A DNA stretch of 64,000 nucleotides from Kribbella jiaozuonensis. Its GTDB lineage: Bacteria > Actinomycetota > Actinomycetes > Propionibacteriales > Kribbellaceae. This document shows positions 25,388 through 34,261 of this stretch, piece by piece. Position numbers and translations under genes: made by a program. Numbering within the stretch: position 1 is the first letter of the stretch; the number at the start of each line of letters is the position of its first letter. The stretch is taken from positions 496,001 to 560,000 of the forward strand of contig NZ_SZPZ01000004.1 in NCBI RefSeq assembly GCF_005233875.1. Direction: 5' to 3'. Under the pieces are notes generated by a model, which had not been told where the DNA came from, made no database searches, and was given only the letters and a program-made list of their open reading frames with translations.

Positions 25388-26371
25388 ATGGGTACAGTGG
25401 CAAAGCGTTTTCGGCGTGGACTCGCAGTGGCGGCCGTCGGGGCCGGCATCGCCGTGAGTCTTACCGGTCCGGCGTCCGCGTCGCCGTCGGGCAGTGTCGT
25501 GATCGACACCGGCCAGTTGATCGTCACCGGCACGAACCACGCCGACAACATCACGCTCAGCGTGCCGGCCGCGGACACGTCGGTGGTCGAGGTCGACTTC
25601 GGTGACGGTACGGCGAAGCGCGTCGTCAAGCGGGCCGATTTCGGCCAGATCCACGTGACCAGCCTGGGCGGCAACGACGTCGTACGGATCGACTACGGCG
25701 CCGAGGTGCAGCCGGCCACGGTCATCGACACGGGGAACGGCAACGACACCGTGTTCGGTGGCAGCGGCAACGAACTGATCCGCACCGGCGCCGGCAACGA
25801 CTCCGTCGACGGGAACCGCGGCGCCGACACCGCGCTGCTCGGAACCGGCCGCGACACGTTCACCTGGGATCCGGGCGACGGCAGCGACGTCATCGAAGGC
25901 GGGCGCGATCAGGACACGATGGTGTTCAACGGTGCGGCGGCCGCCGAGAAGTTCGTTGCCTCGGCCAACGGTCGGCGACTGCGGTTCACGCGCGACGTGG
26001 GCAACATCGTGATGGACACCGACGATGTCGAGCGGCTCACGGTCAACACCCTCGGCGGCGCCGACAGCGTCACGATCGGCGATCTGCGCCGTACCGATGT
26101 CCAGAAGGTCTCGGTCGACCTCGGCGCACAGCTCAACACCCGCGGCGGCGACTCGGCGATCGACTCGGTGACCGTGACAGGGACGGCTGGGAAGGACCAT
26201 GTCCGGGTCTCTGGTTCGCACGGCAACGTGCGGGTGTCCGGGCTGCGGGCCGACGTACAACTGAAGGACGCGGAGCCGACGGACCACCTCACCGTGAACA
26301 CCCTGGCCGGCAAGGACCGCGTGTCCACCGGCGGGCTCGCACGAGGCACGATCCAGGTCAGCATCCTCTGA
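25388..26371 (+). CDS. Secreted protein with RTX-like calcium-binding repeats
   Basis: A 327-residue exported protein. The signal peptide has a Lys-Arg-Phe-Arg-Arg start, an Ala/Val/Gly core and cleavage after ASA. Residues of about 115-165 contain Gly/Asp/Asn-rich nonapeptide-like units (DTGNGNDTVFGGSG, RTGAGNDSVDGNRG, GTGRDTFTWDPGDG) that resemble haemolysin-type calcium-binding repeats. The rest is beta-rich with repeated LTVNTLGGADSV / LTVNTLAGKDRV units. It is probably an extracellular structural or calcium-binding protein; there is no enzyme domain. The ATG at 25388 follows AGGGGAG; an in-frame GTG lies 24 bases earlier. It ends at a bidirectional hairpin shared with the amylase gene. 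Confidence 0.78.
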   Translation: MGTVAKRFRRGLAVAAVGAGIAVSLTGPASASPSGSVVIDTGQLIVTGTNHADNITLSVPAADTSVVEVDFGDGTAKRVVKRADFGQIHVTSLGGNDVVRIDYGAEVQPATVIDTGNGNDTVFGGSGNELIRTGAGNDSVDGNRGADTALLGTGRDTFTWDPGDGSDVIEGGRDQDTMVFNGAAAAEKFVASANGRRLRFTRDVGNIVMDTDDVERLTVNTLGGADSVTIGDLRRTDVQKVSVDLGAQLNTRGGDSAIDSVTVTGTAGKDHVRVSGSHGNVRVSGLRADVQLKDAEPTDHLTVNTLAGKDRVSTGGLARGTIQVSIL

Positions 26372-26379
26372 CCACGGCG

Positions 26380-26411
26380 CGCCGCCGCCTTAGGAGACTT
26401 TGGCGGCGGCG
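26380..26411. terminator. Bidirectional hairpin at convergent gene ends
   Basis: CGCCGCCGCC (26380-26389) pairs perfectly with GGCGGCGGCG (26402-26411) around a 12-base loop. It overlaps the last codons of the amylase gene and lies 8 bases after the RTX-like gene. Confidence 0.7.
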
Positions 26412-27814
26412 TGCAGGGCCAGCCCGTCCGTGGCGGCGATGTCGGCGCGGAACCAGCCGGTTGAGTCGACGGTGTACGTCGGGCCGGTGCAGTGGCCGGG
26501 GGTGTAGTCGCCGTGGAAGACGTCGCAGTACACGCCGGCCGGGAGGTCGGTGTGGAAGCTGCGGCCGGTCAGCGCGGAGCTCTCGTCGTTGAGGACGAGG
26601 TACCCCTTGTTGCCGCGGCCGAAGGCGATCGCGTCGTTGCCGTTGTCCCACCACTCGGTGACGGCAGTCCCGCGAACGGTGTTGTGGAAGCCGACCATGT
26701 TCGCGATCACGCGCCACTCGTGCTCGCAGCGCCAGCGGTTCGTGAAGCAGGTCGTGTCGACCGTCTGCCCGGTGCTCGTCGACGGCGGGCCCTCGTCGTT
26801 CGAGCTGAATTCGTAGCTGGACATGACCTTCGGCGTACCGTACGTCCAGGCCAGCATGAACGCGTTCGCCATCGCGTAGCGGCCGTTGTCGCGGAACGTC
26901 AGTACGCCGCTCCCCCGCTGCGTGTCGTGGTTGTCGGTGAACACGACCGCATGATCCGAGGGCAGCGGCTCGGCGAACGTGTGCAGATACGCGAGTCGCT
27001 CGGTGTTGAAGATCTTCGCGAGATCCTTGCCGTAGCGGAACTCGAGCACGTCACCGTTGCCGACGTACTCGTCCGAGGTGATCGGCTCGCCCGCGCCGTA
27101 GATGACCTCTTGATAGAGGTACGCCGGACGCGACAGCTTCGCCTTGATCGCCGCGATGTCCGCGGCTGGCATGTGCTTCGACGCATCCAGCCGGAACCCG
27201 TCCACGCCGATCGACAACAGATCGTTCAGGTACGCCGCGATCCGCCCGCGCACGTAGTCGGTGTCGGTCGCGAGATCCGCCAGGTCGACGAGCTCGCAGT
27301 TCTGCACCTCGTACCGGTCGTTGTAGTTGACGATGTCGTCGTTCCCGTTACGGCCGCAGTGGTGGAAGTCCTGGTTCTGGTAGATGCCCGGGTAGTCGTA
27401 ATGCGTGTACGACGAACCCGCGCTGCCCACGCCGCCCGACGATCCGCCGGTCATGTGGTTGATCACGGAGTCGACGTACACCTTGACGCCGGCAGCGTGA
27501 CAACTGTTGACCATGGCAACAAACTCGGCGCGGGTGCCGCGGCGGGTGTTGTCGAGCTTGTAGCTGACCGGCTGATAATCCTGCCACCACGGATACCCCG
27601 ACCCCGGCAACACCACATGCTCCTGCGGCGGCGAGACCTGCACAGCGCCGTACCCCTTCGGGCCGAGGACCGCACCACACTCCCGCCCGACACTGTTCCA
27701 GTTCCACTCGAACAGCTGGACGATCACGTCCCGGTCGCCGGGCGGCGCCGCCTGCGCGGTCGGCACGCACACCATCGACAAACCAACCAGCAGCACAACC
27801 AGACGACGAATCAT
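26390..27814 (-). CDS. Secreted alpha-amylase (GH13)
   Basis: A 474-residue exported alpha-amylase that hydrolyses internal alpha-1,4 bonds of starch. The signal peptide runs to about Ala23. The barrel begins VIVQLFEWNWNSVGREC, and conserved region I is DSVINHM. The nucleophile Asp is in GFRLDASKHM, the acid Glu is in LYQEVIY, and the transition-state Asp is in FTDNHDTQ. It is close to Streptomyces-type alpha-amylases but ends after the C domain without the CBM20 starch-binding domain often found there. GGGGAG lies before the ATG at 27814. It is divergent from the oxidoreductase at 27932 and convergent with the RTX-like gene. Confidence 0.92.
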   Translation of the reverse strand: MIRRLVVLLVGLSMVCVPTAQAAPPGDRDVIVQLFEWNWNSVGRECGAVLGPKGYGAVQVSPPQEHVVLPGSGYPWWQDYQPVSYKLDNTRRGTRAEFVAMVNSCHAAGVKVYVDSVINHMTGGSSGGVGSAGSSYTHYDYPGIYQNQDFHHCGRNGNDDIVNYNDRYEVQNCELVDLADLATDTDYVRGRIAAYLNDLLSIGVDGFRLDASKHMPAADIAAIKAKLSRPAYLYQEVIYGAGEPITSDEYVGNGDVLEFRYGKDLAKIFNTERLAYLHTFAEPLPSDHAVVFTDNHDTQRGSGVLTFRDNGRYAMANAFMLAWTYGTPKVMSSYEFSSNDEGPPSTSTGQTVDTTCFTNRWRCEHEWRVIANMVGFHNTVRGTAVTEWWDNGNDAIAFGRGNKGYLVLNDESSALTGRSFHTDLPAGVYCDVFHGDYTPGHCTGPTYTVDSTGWFRADIAATDGLALHAAAKVS

Positions 27815-27931
27815 CAGCTCTCCCCAGGGGCGTCGGGAACCCACATCAAACCAGACCTCAGGGTGACCGATTCCTTTTGGGGGTGTGCGGGGTCTACCTG
27901 GTGGATTGACGGGGAGAAGGAGTTGATGAGG

Positions 27932-28873
27932 ATGCGGGCGTTGGTGCAGGCAGGGTTGGGTGGGCCTCGGGAGATGCGGCTGGTGACCGATGCGGAGGTG
28001 CCGGTGGCCGGAACAGGTGAGGTGTTGGTTCGGGTCGGGGCGGCCGGAGTGAACTTTGCTGATGTCTCCAAGAGTTATGGGGTGTTCGGGGGTGGGCCGC
28101 AGCCGCCGTACGTGGCTGGGTTCGAGGCGGCGGGCGAGATAGTTGCGGTGGGGGCGGGGGTGAGCGAGGCGCGGCTGGGGGAACTGGTCGTGGGGGTTGG
28201 CGACGGTGCGTTTGCGGAGTACATGGTGTTGGCGGCGCCGGTGCCGGTGCCTCCGGGCTGGTCGGCGCAGGAGGCGTTGGGGATGGTGGTGAACTGGCCT
28301 ACGGCGTTGGCGGCGCTGACGATCGGCCGGGTGGCCGCCGGAGAGACCGTGGTGATTCACGCGGCGGCGGGGGCGACCGGGCAGGCGGCGGTGAAGATCG
28401 CGAAGCACTACGGCGCGACCGTCATCGGCACCGCGTCGCCGGGTAAGCACGAGGTCGTCCGAGCCGTGGGTGCCGACTACGTGCTCGACTCCCGGAGCGA
28501 TGGGCTCGTCGCCGAGATACAAGCACTGACGGGCGGCGCCGATCTTGTGCTGGAGTCGGGCGGGAACCTCGAAGCCAGCCTGGCCGTAGCCAAGCGGGTC
28601 ACCGGTCGGGTGGTGGTCACGGGACTTGCAGGTGGCGAAGCGGCGATCACCAACTGGGACCTCGTGTACAAGCACCAGGTCCACGTGATCGGCTTCAACC
28701 TCGGCGTACTCATCGAGACCGCGCCGCAGATCTTCGGCGAGCTAGCAGCCCTCATCGCCGCCGGCGTCCTGTCCCCGACCCGGCCCACCACCTACGACCT
28801 CGCCGACGGTCCGAAAGCGCTCGCGGAGCTCGAGGCCCGCACGACGGTCGGAAAGCTGGCCCTGCTGCCTTGA
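27932..28873 (+). CDS. Zinc-type alcohol dehydrogenase-like NADPH:quinone oxidoreductase
   Basis: A 313-residue medium-chain dehydrogenase/reductase of the quinone oxidoreductase group. The N-terminal GroES-like domain has VRVGAAGVNFADVSKSYGVFGG (no catalytic zinc Cys/His set), and the Rossmann domain has VIHAAAGATGQAAVKIAKHYGATVIGTAS. It would reduce quinones or enones with NADPH. AAGGAG lies 9 bases before the ATG at 27932; the ATG at 27926 is too close to it. The sigma factor gene starts 11 bp after its stop, so the two probably share a transcript. Confidence 0.88.
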   Translation: MRALVQAGLGGPREMRLVTDAEVPVAGTGEVLVRVGAAGVNFADVSKSYGVFGGGPQPPYVAGFEAAGEIVAVGAGVSEARLGELVVGVGDGAFAEYMVLAAPVPVPPGWSAQEALGMVVNWPTALAALTIGRVAAGETVVIHAAAGATGQAAVKIAKHYGATVIGTASPGKHEVVRAVGADYVLDSRSDGLVAEIQALTGGADLVLESGGNLEASLAVAKRVTGRVVVTGLAGGEAAITNWDLVYKHQVHVIGFNLGVLIETAPQIFGELAALIAAGVLSPTRPTTYDLADGPKALAELEARTTVGKLALLP

Positions 28874-28884
28874 GAGAATTACGT

Positions 28885-29838
28885 ATGGGCTCGGACGAGC
28901 AGTTCGCCGCCGACACCGAGCGGTACCGTCGGGAGCTGCTCGCGCTCTGCTACCGGATGGTCGGCTCCGCCCACGACGCCGAGGACCTCGTGCAGGAGAC
29001 CTATCTACGCGCCTGGCGCTCGTACGCCGGGTTCGAGGGCCGGGCGTCTATCCGCTCCTGGCTCTACAAGATCGCGACCAACATCTGCCTCACCGCCCTG
29101 GACACCCGACGCGGCCGGATGCTGCCGTCAGGTCTGGCGGGCCCGCACGACGGACCCGACCGCCCACCACTCCCCGCCGCACCAGGCGAGGTCTCGTGGC
29201 TCGAACCCCTCCCCGACAGCTGGATCAGCTCCGACGACCCGGCCGCGGTCGTCGTCGCGCGTGAGTCCGTCCGGCTCGCACTCATCGCCAGCCTCCAACT
29301 GCTGCCGCCACGCCAGCGCGCAGTACTCATCCTCCGCGAGGTCCTCGCCTTCCCGGCGACCGATACCGCAGAGATCCTCGGCACGACCACGGCAGCGGTG
29401 AAGAGCGCACTCCAGCGCGCCCGCTCCACGCTCGACGACGTCGAGCCTGACGACCTCCTCGAGCCGACCGACGAACGGGCGCGCGCACTCCTCGACGGCT
29501 ACATCACCGCCTTCGAGCGGTCCGACGCCAACCTCCTGAAGCAAGTACTCCGAGCAGACGCCACGCTCGAGGCAACCCCGTTCCGCGACTGGCAGGCCGG
29601 CAAGACAAGGTGCATCCACCTGCTCACAACGCACGTGTTCGGCAAGCCGGGCGATTGGCGGCTGATCCCCACCACCGCCAACGGCCAGCCCGCCGCAGTC
29701 GTCCATCACCACGGTCAGGCCAGTGGCGTCGTAGTACTCACCGCAACCACCACCGGCATCTCCAAGGTCGTCGAGTTCCAGGACTCCACCCTGGTGGCGA
29801 CCTTCAGCTGTCCTCGGGGCGAACTTCGTAGTGGGTGA
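28885..29838 (+). CDS. ECF sigma factor with C-terminal SnoaL-like domain
   Basis: A 317-residue extracytoplasmic-function sigma factor. Region 2 includes SAHDAEDLVQETYLRAW, and region 4 includes LPPRQRAVLILREVLAFPATDTAEILGTTTAAVKSALQRA. The WLEPLPDSW linker lies between them. About 110 extra C-terminal residues form a SnoaL-like domain (ALLDGYITAFERSDANLLKQVLR...). In such ECF groups this extension acts as a built-in regulator in place of an anti-sigma factor; no anti-sigma gene is nearby. It follows the quinone oxidoreductase by 11 bp. Its last codons lie inside the first copy of a 60-bp tandem duplication and overlap the convergent gene by 35 bp. Confidence 0.88.
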   Translation: MGSDEQFAADTERYRRELLALCYRMVGSAHDAEDLVQETYLRAWRSYAGFEGRASIRSWLYKIATNICLTALDTRRGRMLPSGLAGPHDGPDRPPLPAAPGEVSWLEPLPDSWISSDDPAAVVVARESVRLALIASLQLLPPRQRAVLILREVLAFPATDTAEILGTTTAAVKSALQRARSTLDDVEPDDLLEPTDERARALLDGYITAFERSDANLLKQVLRADATLEATPFRDWQAGKTRCIHLLTTHVFGKPGDWRLIPTTANGQPAAVVHHHGQASGVVVLTATTTGISKVVEFQDSTLVATFSCPRGELRSG

Positions 29839-30175
29839 CGGTCAGTTCGCGGTCGAGGAGGTAGGCGTCGTCCTCGGGGCGAACTTCGTAGTGGGTGACG
29901 GTCAGTTCGCGGTCGAGGAGGTAGGCGTCGTCCTCGGGGTAATACTTCGCATGCGTGATGTCGTCGCCGGCGAAGGCACGGATGTGGTCGAGGTCGGTCC
30001 ACCAGCTGAGCGTGACGATCTCGGTCCGGCCGTCGCCGAGGTCGCGGGTCAGCAGCTGCGCGCCCTGGTTCCCGGGCGTACGGCGGTAGCCGGACATGCC
30101 GGTGCGTTCGACGATCTCGGCGTACTCCGCGGCCTTCTCGGTGGGCACCCACCCTCGCCACATCCGCGCGATCAT
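29804..30175 (-). CDS. Antibiotic-biosynthesis-monooxygenase-like protein with duplicated C-terminus
   Basis: A 123-residue protein of the dimeric alpha-beta barrel type: MIARMWRGWVPTEKAAEYAEIVERTGMSGYR, then VTLSWWTDLDHIRAFAGDD and AKYYPEDDAYLLDRE. Members of this shape are ABM or haem-degrading-like monooxygenases or uncharacterised stress proteins. The C-terminal 20 residues (DDAYLLDRELTVTHYEVRPE) occur twice in tandem because of an in-frame 60-bp duplication; the normal end would be after the first copy. Whether the extended protein still folds is open. It lies 7 bases downstream of the acidic 104-residue gene, and its 3' end overlaps the sigma factor gene. Confidence 0.75.
   Translation of the reverse strand: MIARMWRGWVPTEKAAEYAEIVERTGMSGYRRTPGNQGAQLLTRDLGDGRTEIVTLSWWTDLDHIRAFAGDDITHAKYYPEDDAYLLDRELTVTHYEVRPEDDAYLLDRELTVTHYEVRPEDS
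29811..29939. repeat. Perfect 60-bp tandem duplication (2.15 copies)
   Basis: 29811-29870 and 29871-29930 are identical base for base, and the next 9 bases repeat the start of the unit. The unit spans the convergent 3' ends of the sigma factor gene and the monooxygenase-like gene. Perfect identity implies a very recent event. Confidence 0.95.
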
Positions 30176-30182
30176 GCCGCCG

Positions 30183-30497
30183 TCAGGAGCGGTCGTAGTG
30201 CGACGGCGGGAACGGGTGCCGGTCGGTGAGCGGATAGATCTCGCCCTCGGACTCCTCCCGGTCCAGCTCGGCCTTGGCCTCTTCGTAGACCTCGGACTGG
30301 GTGACGTCGGTCGGGACCGGTTCGTCCGTCGCCGGCGGTACCTCGTCCGGGTCGTACGCGTCGACGCCCGCCTCGACCCGCTCCTCCTCGGTCCGGCGGT
30401 CCAGCTCGTCCTGGTCCGGGTGGATCGAGTCGCCGCCACCGTGCTCGCGCCGATCGCGATGCACGTTCTCCGACGTCTCGAAAGGTTCGTCCGACAT
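30183..30497 (-). CDS. Small acidic hypothetical protein (104 aa)
   Basis: I do not recognise this protein. It is strongly acidic and polar, with Glu/Asp-rich stretches (DQDELDRRTEEERVEAG, EEAKAELDREESEGEI) and no membrane segment or Cys. It is probably largely disordered with one amphipathic helix. A clear GAGGAGG ribosome site before the ATG at 30497 argues that it is a real gene. It is the first gene of a two-gene unit with the monooxygenase-like gene (7-base gap). Confidence 0.68.
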   Translation of the reverse strand: MSDEPFETSENVHRDRREHGGGDSIHPDQDELDRRTEEERVEAGVDAYDPDEVPPATDEPVPTDVTQSEVYEEAKAELDREESEGEIYPLTDRHPFPPSHYDRS

Positions 30498-30553
30498 CGT
30501 TCCTCCTCAACCGGGTGCTCAAGGGGCCGTCACGAACCACAGTAGGCCACGAC

Positions 30554-31543
30554 CTACAGATTGGTCTGGGCCTCCAGCTCATCCGGGTACCGGCCGCCCT
30601 CGATCTCGATCCGGGCCGACGCCTCGGTCAGCCGGTCGAGCTCGTCGGCGGACAGCGTGACATCCGCGGCCGCAAGGTTCTCCTCCAGCCGGTGCAGCTT
30701 CGTCGTACCCGGAATCGGCACGATCCACGGCTTGCGCGCCAACAGCCAGGCGAGCGCGATCTGCGCGGGCGTGACGCCGTTCGCTGTTGCGAAGGACTGC
30801 ACCAGTTCAACCATTGCAACGTTGTGCTGCAACGCGTCGGCGCCGAACCGCGGGATCCGCGCGCGCAGATCGTTGTCCTTGTCAAAGGTCGTCCCGACCG
30901 TGCCGGTCAGGAATCCCTTGCCGAGCGGGCTGTACGGCACGAACCCGATCCCCAGCTCCTCACACGCAGCCAGGACCTCTTCCTCGGGCCGACGCCACCA
31001 CAGCGAGTACTCGCTCTGCACCGCGGTCACCGGCTGTACGGCGTGCGCCCGCCGGATCGTGCTCGCCGCCGCCTCGGACATCCCGTACCGCTTGACCTTC
31101 CCGGCCTCGATCAGCTCCTTCACCGCCCCCGCGAACTCCTCGATCGGGTACGCCGGGTTCACGCGATGCTGGTAGTACAGGTCGATCGCCTCGACCCCGA
31201 GCCGCCGCAACGACCCTTCCACCGCGCTGGCGACCTCGTCGGGCCGCAGCATCCGCCCGATGGGCTTCCGCTCCACCGGATCGATCGCGTTGGCGAACTT
31301 CGTTGCCACCGTCACCCGATCCAGGTACGGCGCCAACGCCTCTCCCACCAGTTCCTCGTTCGCGTGCGGCCCGTAGATCTCCGCGGTGTCGAAGAACGTG
31401 ACACCCAGATCCACCGCAGCCTGCAGAAGCTTGACCATCTCGGCCCGATCCGGCCGACCGCCGTACCCACCGGTCATCGTCATACAGCCGAGCCCGATCG
31501 CCGACACCACGGGACCGTCGGCCCCAAGAGTGCGTTCCTTCAT
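30554..31543 (-). CDS. Aldo/keto reductase
   Basis: A 329-residue NADPH-dependent (alpha/beta)8 reductase. The catalytic set is visible: Asp and Tyr in FFDTAEIYGPHANEE, Lys in VTVATKFAN, and His in LYYQHRVNPAYP. The NADPH-binding end has IPGTTKLHRLEENLAAADVTLSADEL. It resembles the YajO/AKR13-like group that reduces methylglyoxal and other aldehydes. AGGAGGACTGGG precedes the ATG at 31543. It is divergent from the XRE regulator at 31665, a frequent pairing for redox-responsive control. Confidence 0.9.
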   Translation of the reverse strand: MKERTLGADGPVVSAIGLGCMTMTGGYGGRPDRAEMVKLLQAAVDLGVTFFDTAEIYGPHANEELVGEALAPYLDRVTVATKFANAIDPVERKPIGRMLRPDEVASAVEGSLRRLGVEAIDLYYQHRVNPAYPIEEFAGAVKELIEAGKVKRYGMSEAAASTIRRAHAVQPVTAVQSEYSLWWRRPEEEVLAACEELGIGFVPYSPLGKGFLTGTVGTTFDKDNDLRARIPRFGADALQHNVAMVELVQSFATANGVTPAQIALAWLLARKPWIVPIPGTTKLHRLEENLAAADVTLSADELDRLTEASARIEIEGGRYPDELEAQTNL

Positions 31544-31652
31544 CCCAGTCCTCCTAGTTGCTCACCGCCCAGACAACCCCTGTCGGGCGACGTGCGGGAG
31601 GTCGGGTTGAACGGGGTACTGACAGAACCCCTCTCGCCGGCGCCGGAGTTCG

Positions 31653-31658
31653 TAAGGT
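31653..31658 (+). promoter_or_regulatory. -10 box TAAGGT six bases before the XRE start
   Basis: TAAGGT is followed after 6 bases by the GTG at 31665. The same stretch also looks like a weak Shine-Dalgarno, so leaderless use is only a suggestion. Confidence 0.35.
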
Positions 31659-31664
31659 GGAAGC

Positions 31665-32549
31665 GTGAGCACGGAGAACCGGAAGCAGGTGCGTGACTTC
31701 CTCGTCAGCCGACGCGGGAAGGTCACGCCGCAGCAGGCCGGGCTGCAGTACTACGGCGGCAACCGGCGGGTGCCGGGGCTGCGCCGGGAGGAAGTCGCGA
31801 TGCTGGCCGGGCTCAGCGTCGACTACTACGCCCGGATCGAGAAGGGCAACATCTCCGGCGTCTCCGAGACCGTCCTGCACTCGATCTCCGACGCGCTCCA
31901 GCTCGACGAGGCCGAACGCACCTACCTGTTCGACCTTGCTCGTACTGCGAACGCCGGCCACCGCACCCCGCGCCGTGAACCCGCCCGGCGGGTCAGGCCG
32001 GCCGTCCAGCGAATCCTCGACGGGATGGCGGCCACGCCCGCGCTCGTCCGCAACGGACGCCTCGACATCCTCGCCGCCAACCCACTCGGCCGCGCCCTCT
32101 TCGCACCGGTCTTCGAGAGTCCGACCGCCGCGCCCGGGCAGGCGCCGAACCATGCGCGATTCGGGTTCCTCGACCCGAAGGCGCACGACTTCCACCCGGA
32201 CTGGAATCTGTCCGCGAACACCAATGTCGCGATCCTGCGCACCGAGGCCGGACGGGACCCGTACAACAAGGATCTGACCGACCTGATCGGCGAGCTCAGC
32301 ACCCGCAGCGAGGACTTCCGTACCCGCTGGGCCGATCAGAACGTCCGCCTGCATCGCACCGGCACCAAGGCCTTCCGGCACCCGGTCGTCGGCGTGGTCA
32401 CCGTCGATTTCGAGGCAATGGAACTGTCGGCGGACGCCGGCCTCACGCTCACGGCGTACTCCCCCGAGCCCGCATCCCCGTCGGCCGAAGCGCTGGCTCT
32501 GCTCGGCAGTTGGACGATGACAGCGAGTCACGCCGGAGAAAGTGCCTGA
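31665..32549 (+). CDS. XRE family regulator with MmyB-like ligand-binding domain
   Basis: A 294-residue regulator. An N-terminal XRE helix-turn-helix (RRVPGLRREEVAMLAGLSVDYYARIEKGN, about 35-65) is followed by a C-terminal MmyB-like PAS-type domain (ILDGMAATPALVRNGRLDILAANPLGRALF, FRTRWADQNVRLHRTGTKAFRHPVVGVVTVDFEAMEL). MmyB-type domains are thought to bind fatty acids or other small hydrophobic ligands. It is divergent from the aldo/keto reductase and directly upstream of the DHA2 transporter, the usual arrangement for a regulator of one or both. Confidence 0.88.
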   Translation: MSTENRKQVRDFLVSRRGKVTPQQAGLQYYGGNRRVPGLRREEVAMLAGLSVDYYARIEKGNISGVSETVLHSISDALQLDEAERTYLFDLARTANAGHRTPRREPARRVRPAVQRILDGMAATPALVRNGRLDILAANPLGRALFAPVFESPTAAPGQAPNHARFGFLDPKAHDFHPDWNLSANTNVAILRTEAGRDPYNKDLTDLIGELSTRSEDFRTRWADQNVRLHRTGTKAFRHPVVGVVTVDFEAMELSADAGLTLTAYSPEPASPSAEALALLGSWTMTASHAGESA

Positions 32550-32576
32550 CTTTTGGGGGGTGGCCGCGCGTAGGCT
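32546..32576 (+). promoter_or_regulatory. Candidate promoter for the DHA2 transporter
   Basis: CTGACT (32546-32551), a 19-base spacer and TAGGCT (32571-32576). A start site near 32583 gives a roughly 30-base leader holding AAGGGGGG before the GTG at 32612. Confidence 0.4.
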
Positions 32577-32611
32577 CTGGGAGTGACGTGCCCGTAGCCA
32601 AGGGGGGACCC

Positions 32612-34210
32612 GTGAGTCAGCCTGATACGCAAGCCGAATACCCCGATCAGATCGATGCCGCGGTTCTGAAGATCGCCGGTGTCGTGGTGCTCGGGGCGAT
32701 CATGTCGATCCTCGACATCACCGTGGTCAACGTCGCGCTGCCGACGTTCCAGGACGAGTTCGGGACGCCCAGCAACCCGATCGCGTACTCCACGGTCGCC
32801 TGGACGGTCACGGCGTACACGCTCGCCCTCGCGACCGTGATCCCGCTGACCGGCTGGGCCGCCAACCGGTTCGGTACCAAGCGGCTGTACATGACCGCGA
32901 TCTTCCTGTTCACCGCCGGCTCCGCCCTGTGTGCGACCGCCACCGGCATCAACATGCTGATCGGCTTCCGGGTCCTGCAGGGTCTGGGCGGCGGCATGCT
33001 GATGCCGCTCGGTATGACGATCATGACCCAGGCCGCCGGCCCGCGCCGGATGGGCCGGCTGATGGCGATCCTCGGCGTGCCGATGCTGCTCGGCCCGATC
33101 CTCGGCCCGATCCTGGGCGGCTGGCTGATCCAGGTGGCGAGCTGGCACTGGATCTTCCTGATCAACGTGCCGCTCGGCGTGATCGCGCTGATCTACGCCC
33201 GGTTCGTCCTGGCCAAGGACCACGCGGAGCCGTCGGAGTCGTTCGACTTCGTCGGTGTGCTGCTGATGTCGCCCGGGCTGGCGCTGTTCCTGTTCGGTAT
33301 CTCCTCGCTGCCGGCCGAGGGCGGTGACTTCGGGGCACCCCGGGTCTGGGTGTCGATCCTGATCGGCGTGCTGCTGATGGCCGCCTTCGTCTGGCACTCG
33401 TTCCGGCCCGAGCATCCGCTGCTCGACCTCAGGCTGTTCCGCGACCGCAACCTCACTGTCTCGATCGTCACGATGTTCCTGTTCGCGGCCGCCTTCTTCG
33501 GCGGCCTGCTGCTGGTCCCGACGTACTTCCAGCAGATCCGCGGCGAGTCCACGCTGCACGCCGGTCTGCTGGTCGCGCCGCAGGGCATCGGTGCGATGGT
33601 GACGATGCCGATCGCCGGACGGCTGGTGGACAAGGTCCCGGTCGGCCGGATCGTGCCGTTCGGGATCGGGTTGATCGTGATCGGCATGTTCGGTCTGACG
33701 CAGATCACCGAGACCACGCCATACGGCATCCTGATCGCGATGCTGTTCGTGATGGGTCTGGGCATGGGCGGCACGATGATGCCGCTGTTCACCACCGCCC
33801 TGCGGACCCTGCGCGGTGCCCAGGTGGCAAGGGGCTCGACACTGCTCAACATCACCCAGCAGATCGCCTCGTCCTGTGGTGTCGCGACGATGTCGGTGAT
33901 CCTGACCAACCAGCTCAACAACTCGCCGATCATCCCCGGTACGGAGAATGTCCCAGGGCTCGGCGAGGGGCTCCGCGAGACGCAGGCAGCGATCCTGTCC
34001 AACACCCGTCCGGAGAGCATCGCCCCGCTGCACCTGGACCCGGCCGTGATCGCGCGCGGTCTGGCCGATGCCGCGTCGTCGTTCGCACACAGCTACTGGG
34101 TCGCCTGGGTGCTGGTGGTCATCACGCTGATCCCGGCGCTGATGCTTCCGCGCAAGCGCGAGGTGGTCAACCTGACCGATGAGAAGGCGCCACCGGCAGT
34201 CATCGACTAG
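32612..34210 (+). CDS. DHA2 family multidrug efflux MFS transporter
   Basis: A 532-residue 14-helix major facilitator of the DHA2 family, exporting drugs or metabolites with proton antiport. Helix 1 carries MSILDITVVNVALPTFQ (motif D1), and the TM2-3 loop has GWAANRFGTKRLY (motif A). TM5 has GPILGPILGGWL (motif C). The cytoplasmic tail ends in a charged stretch. AAGGGGGG lies 4 bases before the GTG at 32612, which fixes the start over upstream GTGs. It follows the XRE regulator by 62 bp and precedes the Tat-type epoxide hydrolase. Confidence 0.92.
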   Translation: MSQPDTQAEYPDQIDAAVLKIAGVVVLGAIMSILDITVVNVALPTFQDEFGTPSNPIAYSTVAWTVTAYTLALATVIPLTGWAANRFGTKRLYMTAIFLFTAGSALCATATGINMLIGFRVLQGLGGGMLMPLGMTIMTQAAGPRRMGRLMAILGVPMLLGPILGPILGGWLIQVASWHWIFLINVPLGVIALIYARFVLAKDHAEPSESFDFVGVLLMSPGLALFLFGISSLPAEGGDFGAPRVWVSILIGVLLMAAFVWHSFRPEHPLLDLRLFRDRNLTVSIVTMFLFAAAFFGGLLLVPTYFQQIRGESTLHAGLLVAPQGIGAMVTMPIAGRLVDKVPVGRIVPFGIGLIVIGMFGLTQITETTPYGILIAMLFVMGLGMGGTMMPLFTTALRTLRGAQVARGSTLLNITQQIASSCGVATMSVILTNQLNNSPIIPGTENVPGLGEGLRETQAAILSNTRPESIAPLHLDPAVIARGLADAASSFAHSYWVAWVLVVITLIPALMLPRKREVVNLTDEKAPPAVID

Positions 34211-34261
34211 AACCTGAGACCAGGGATTTCCACTGGGGCGACGCCGGCGGAGGCAGAGCAA

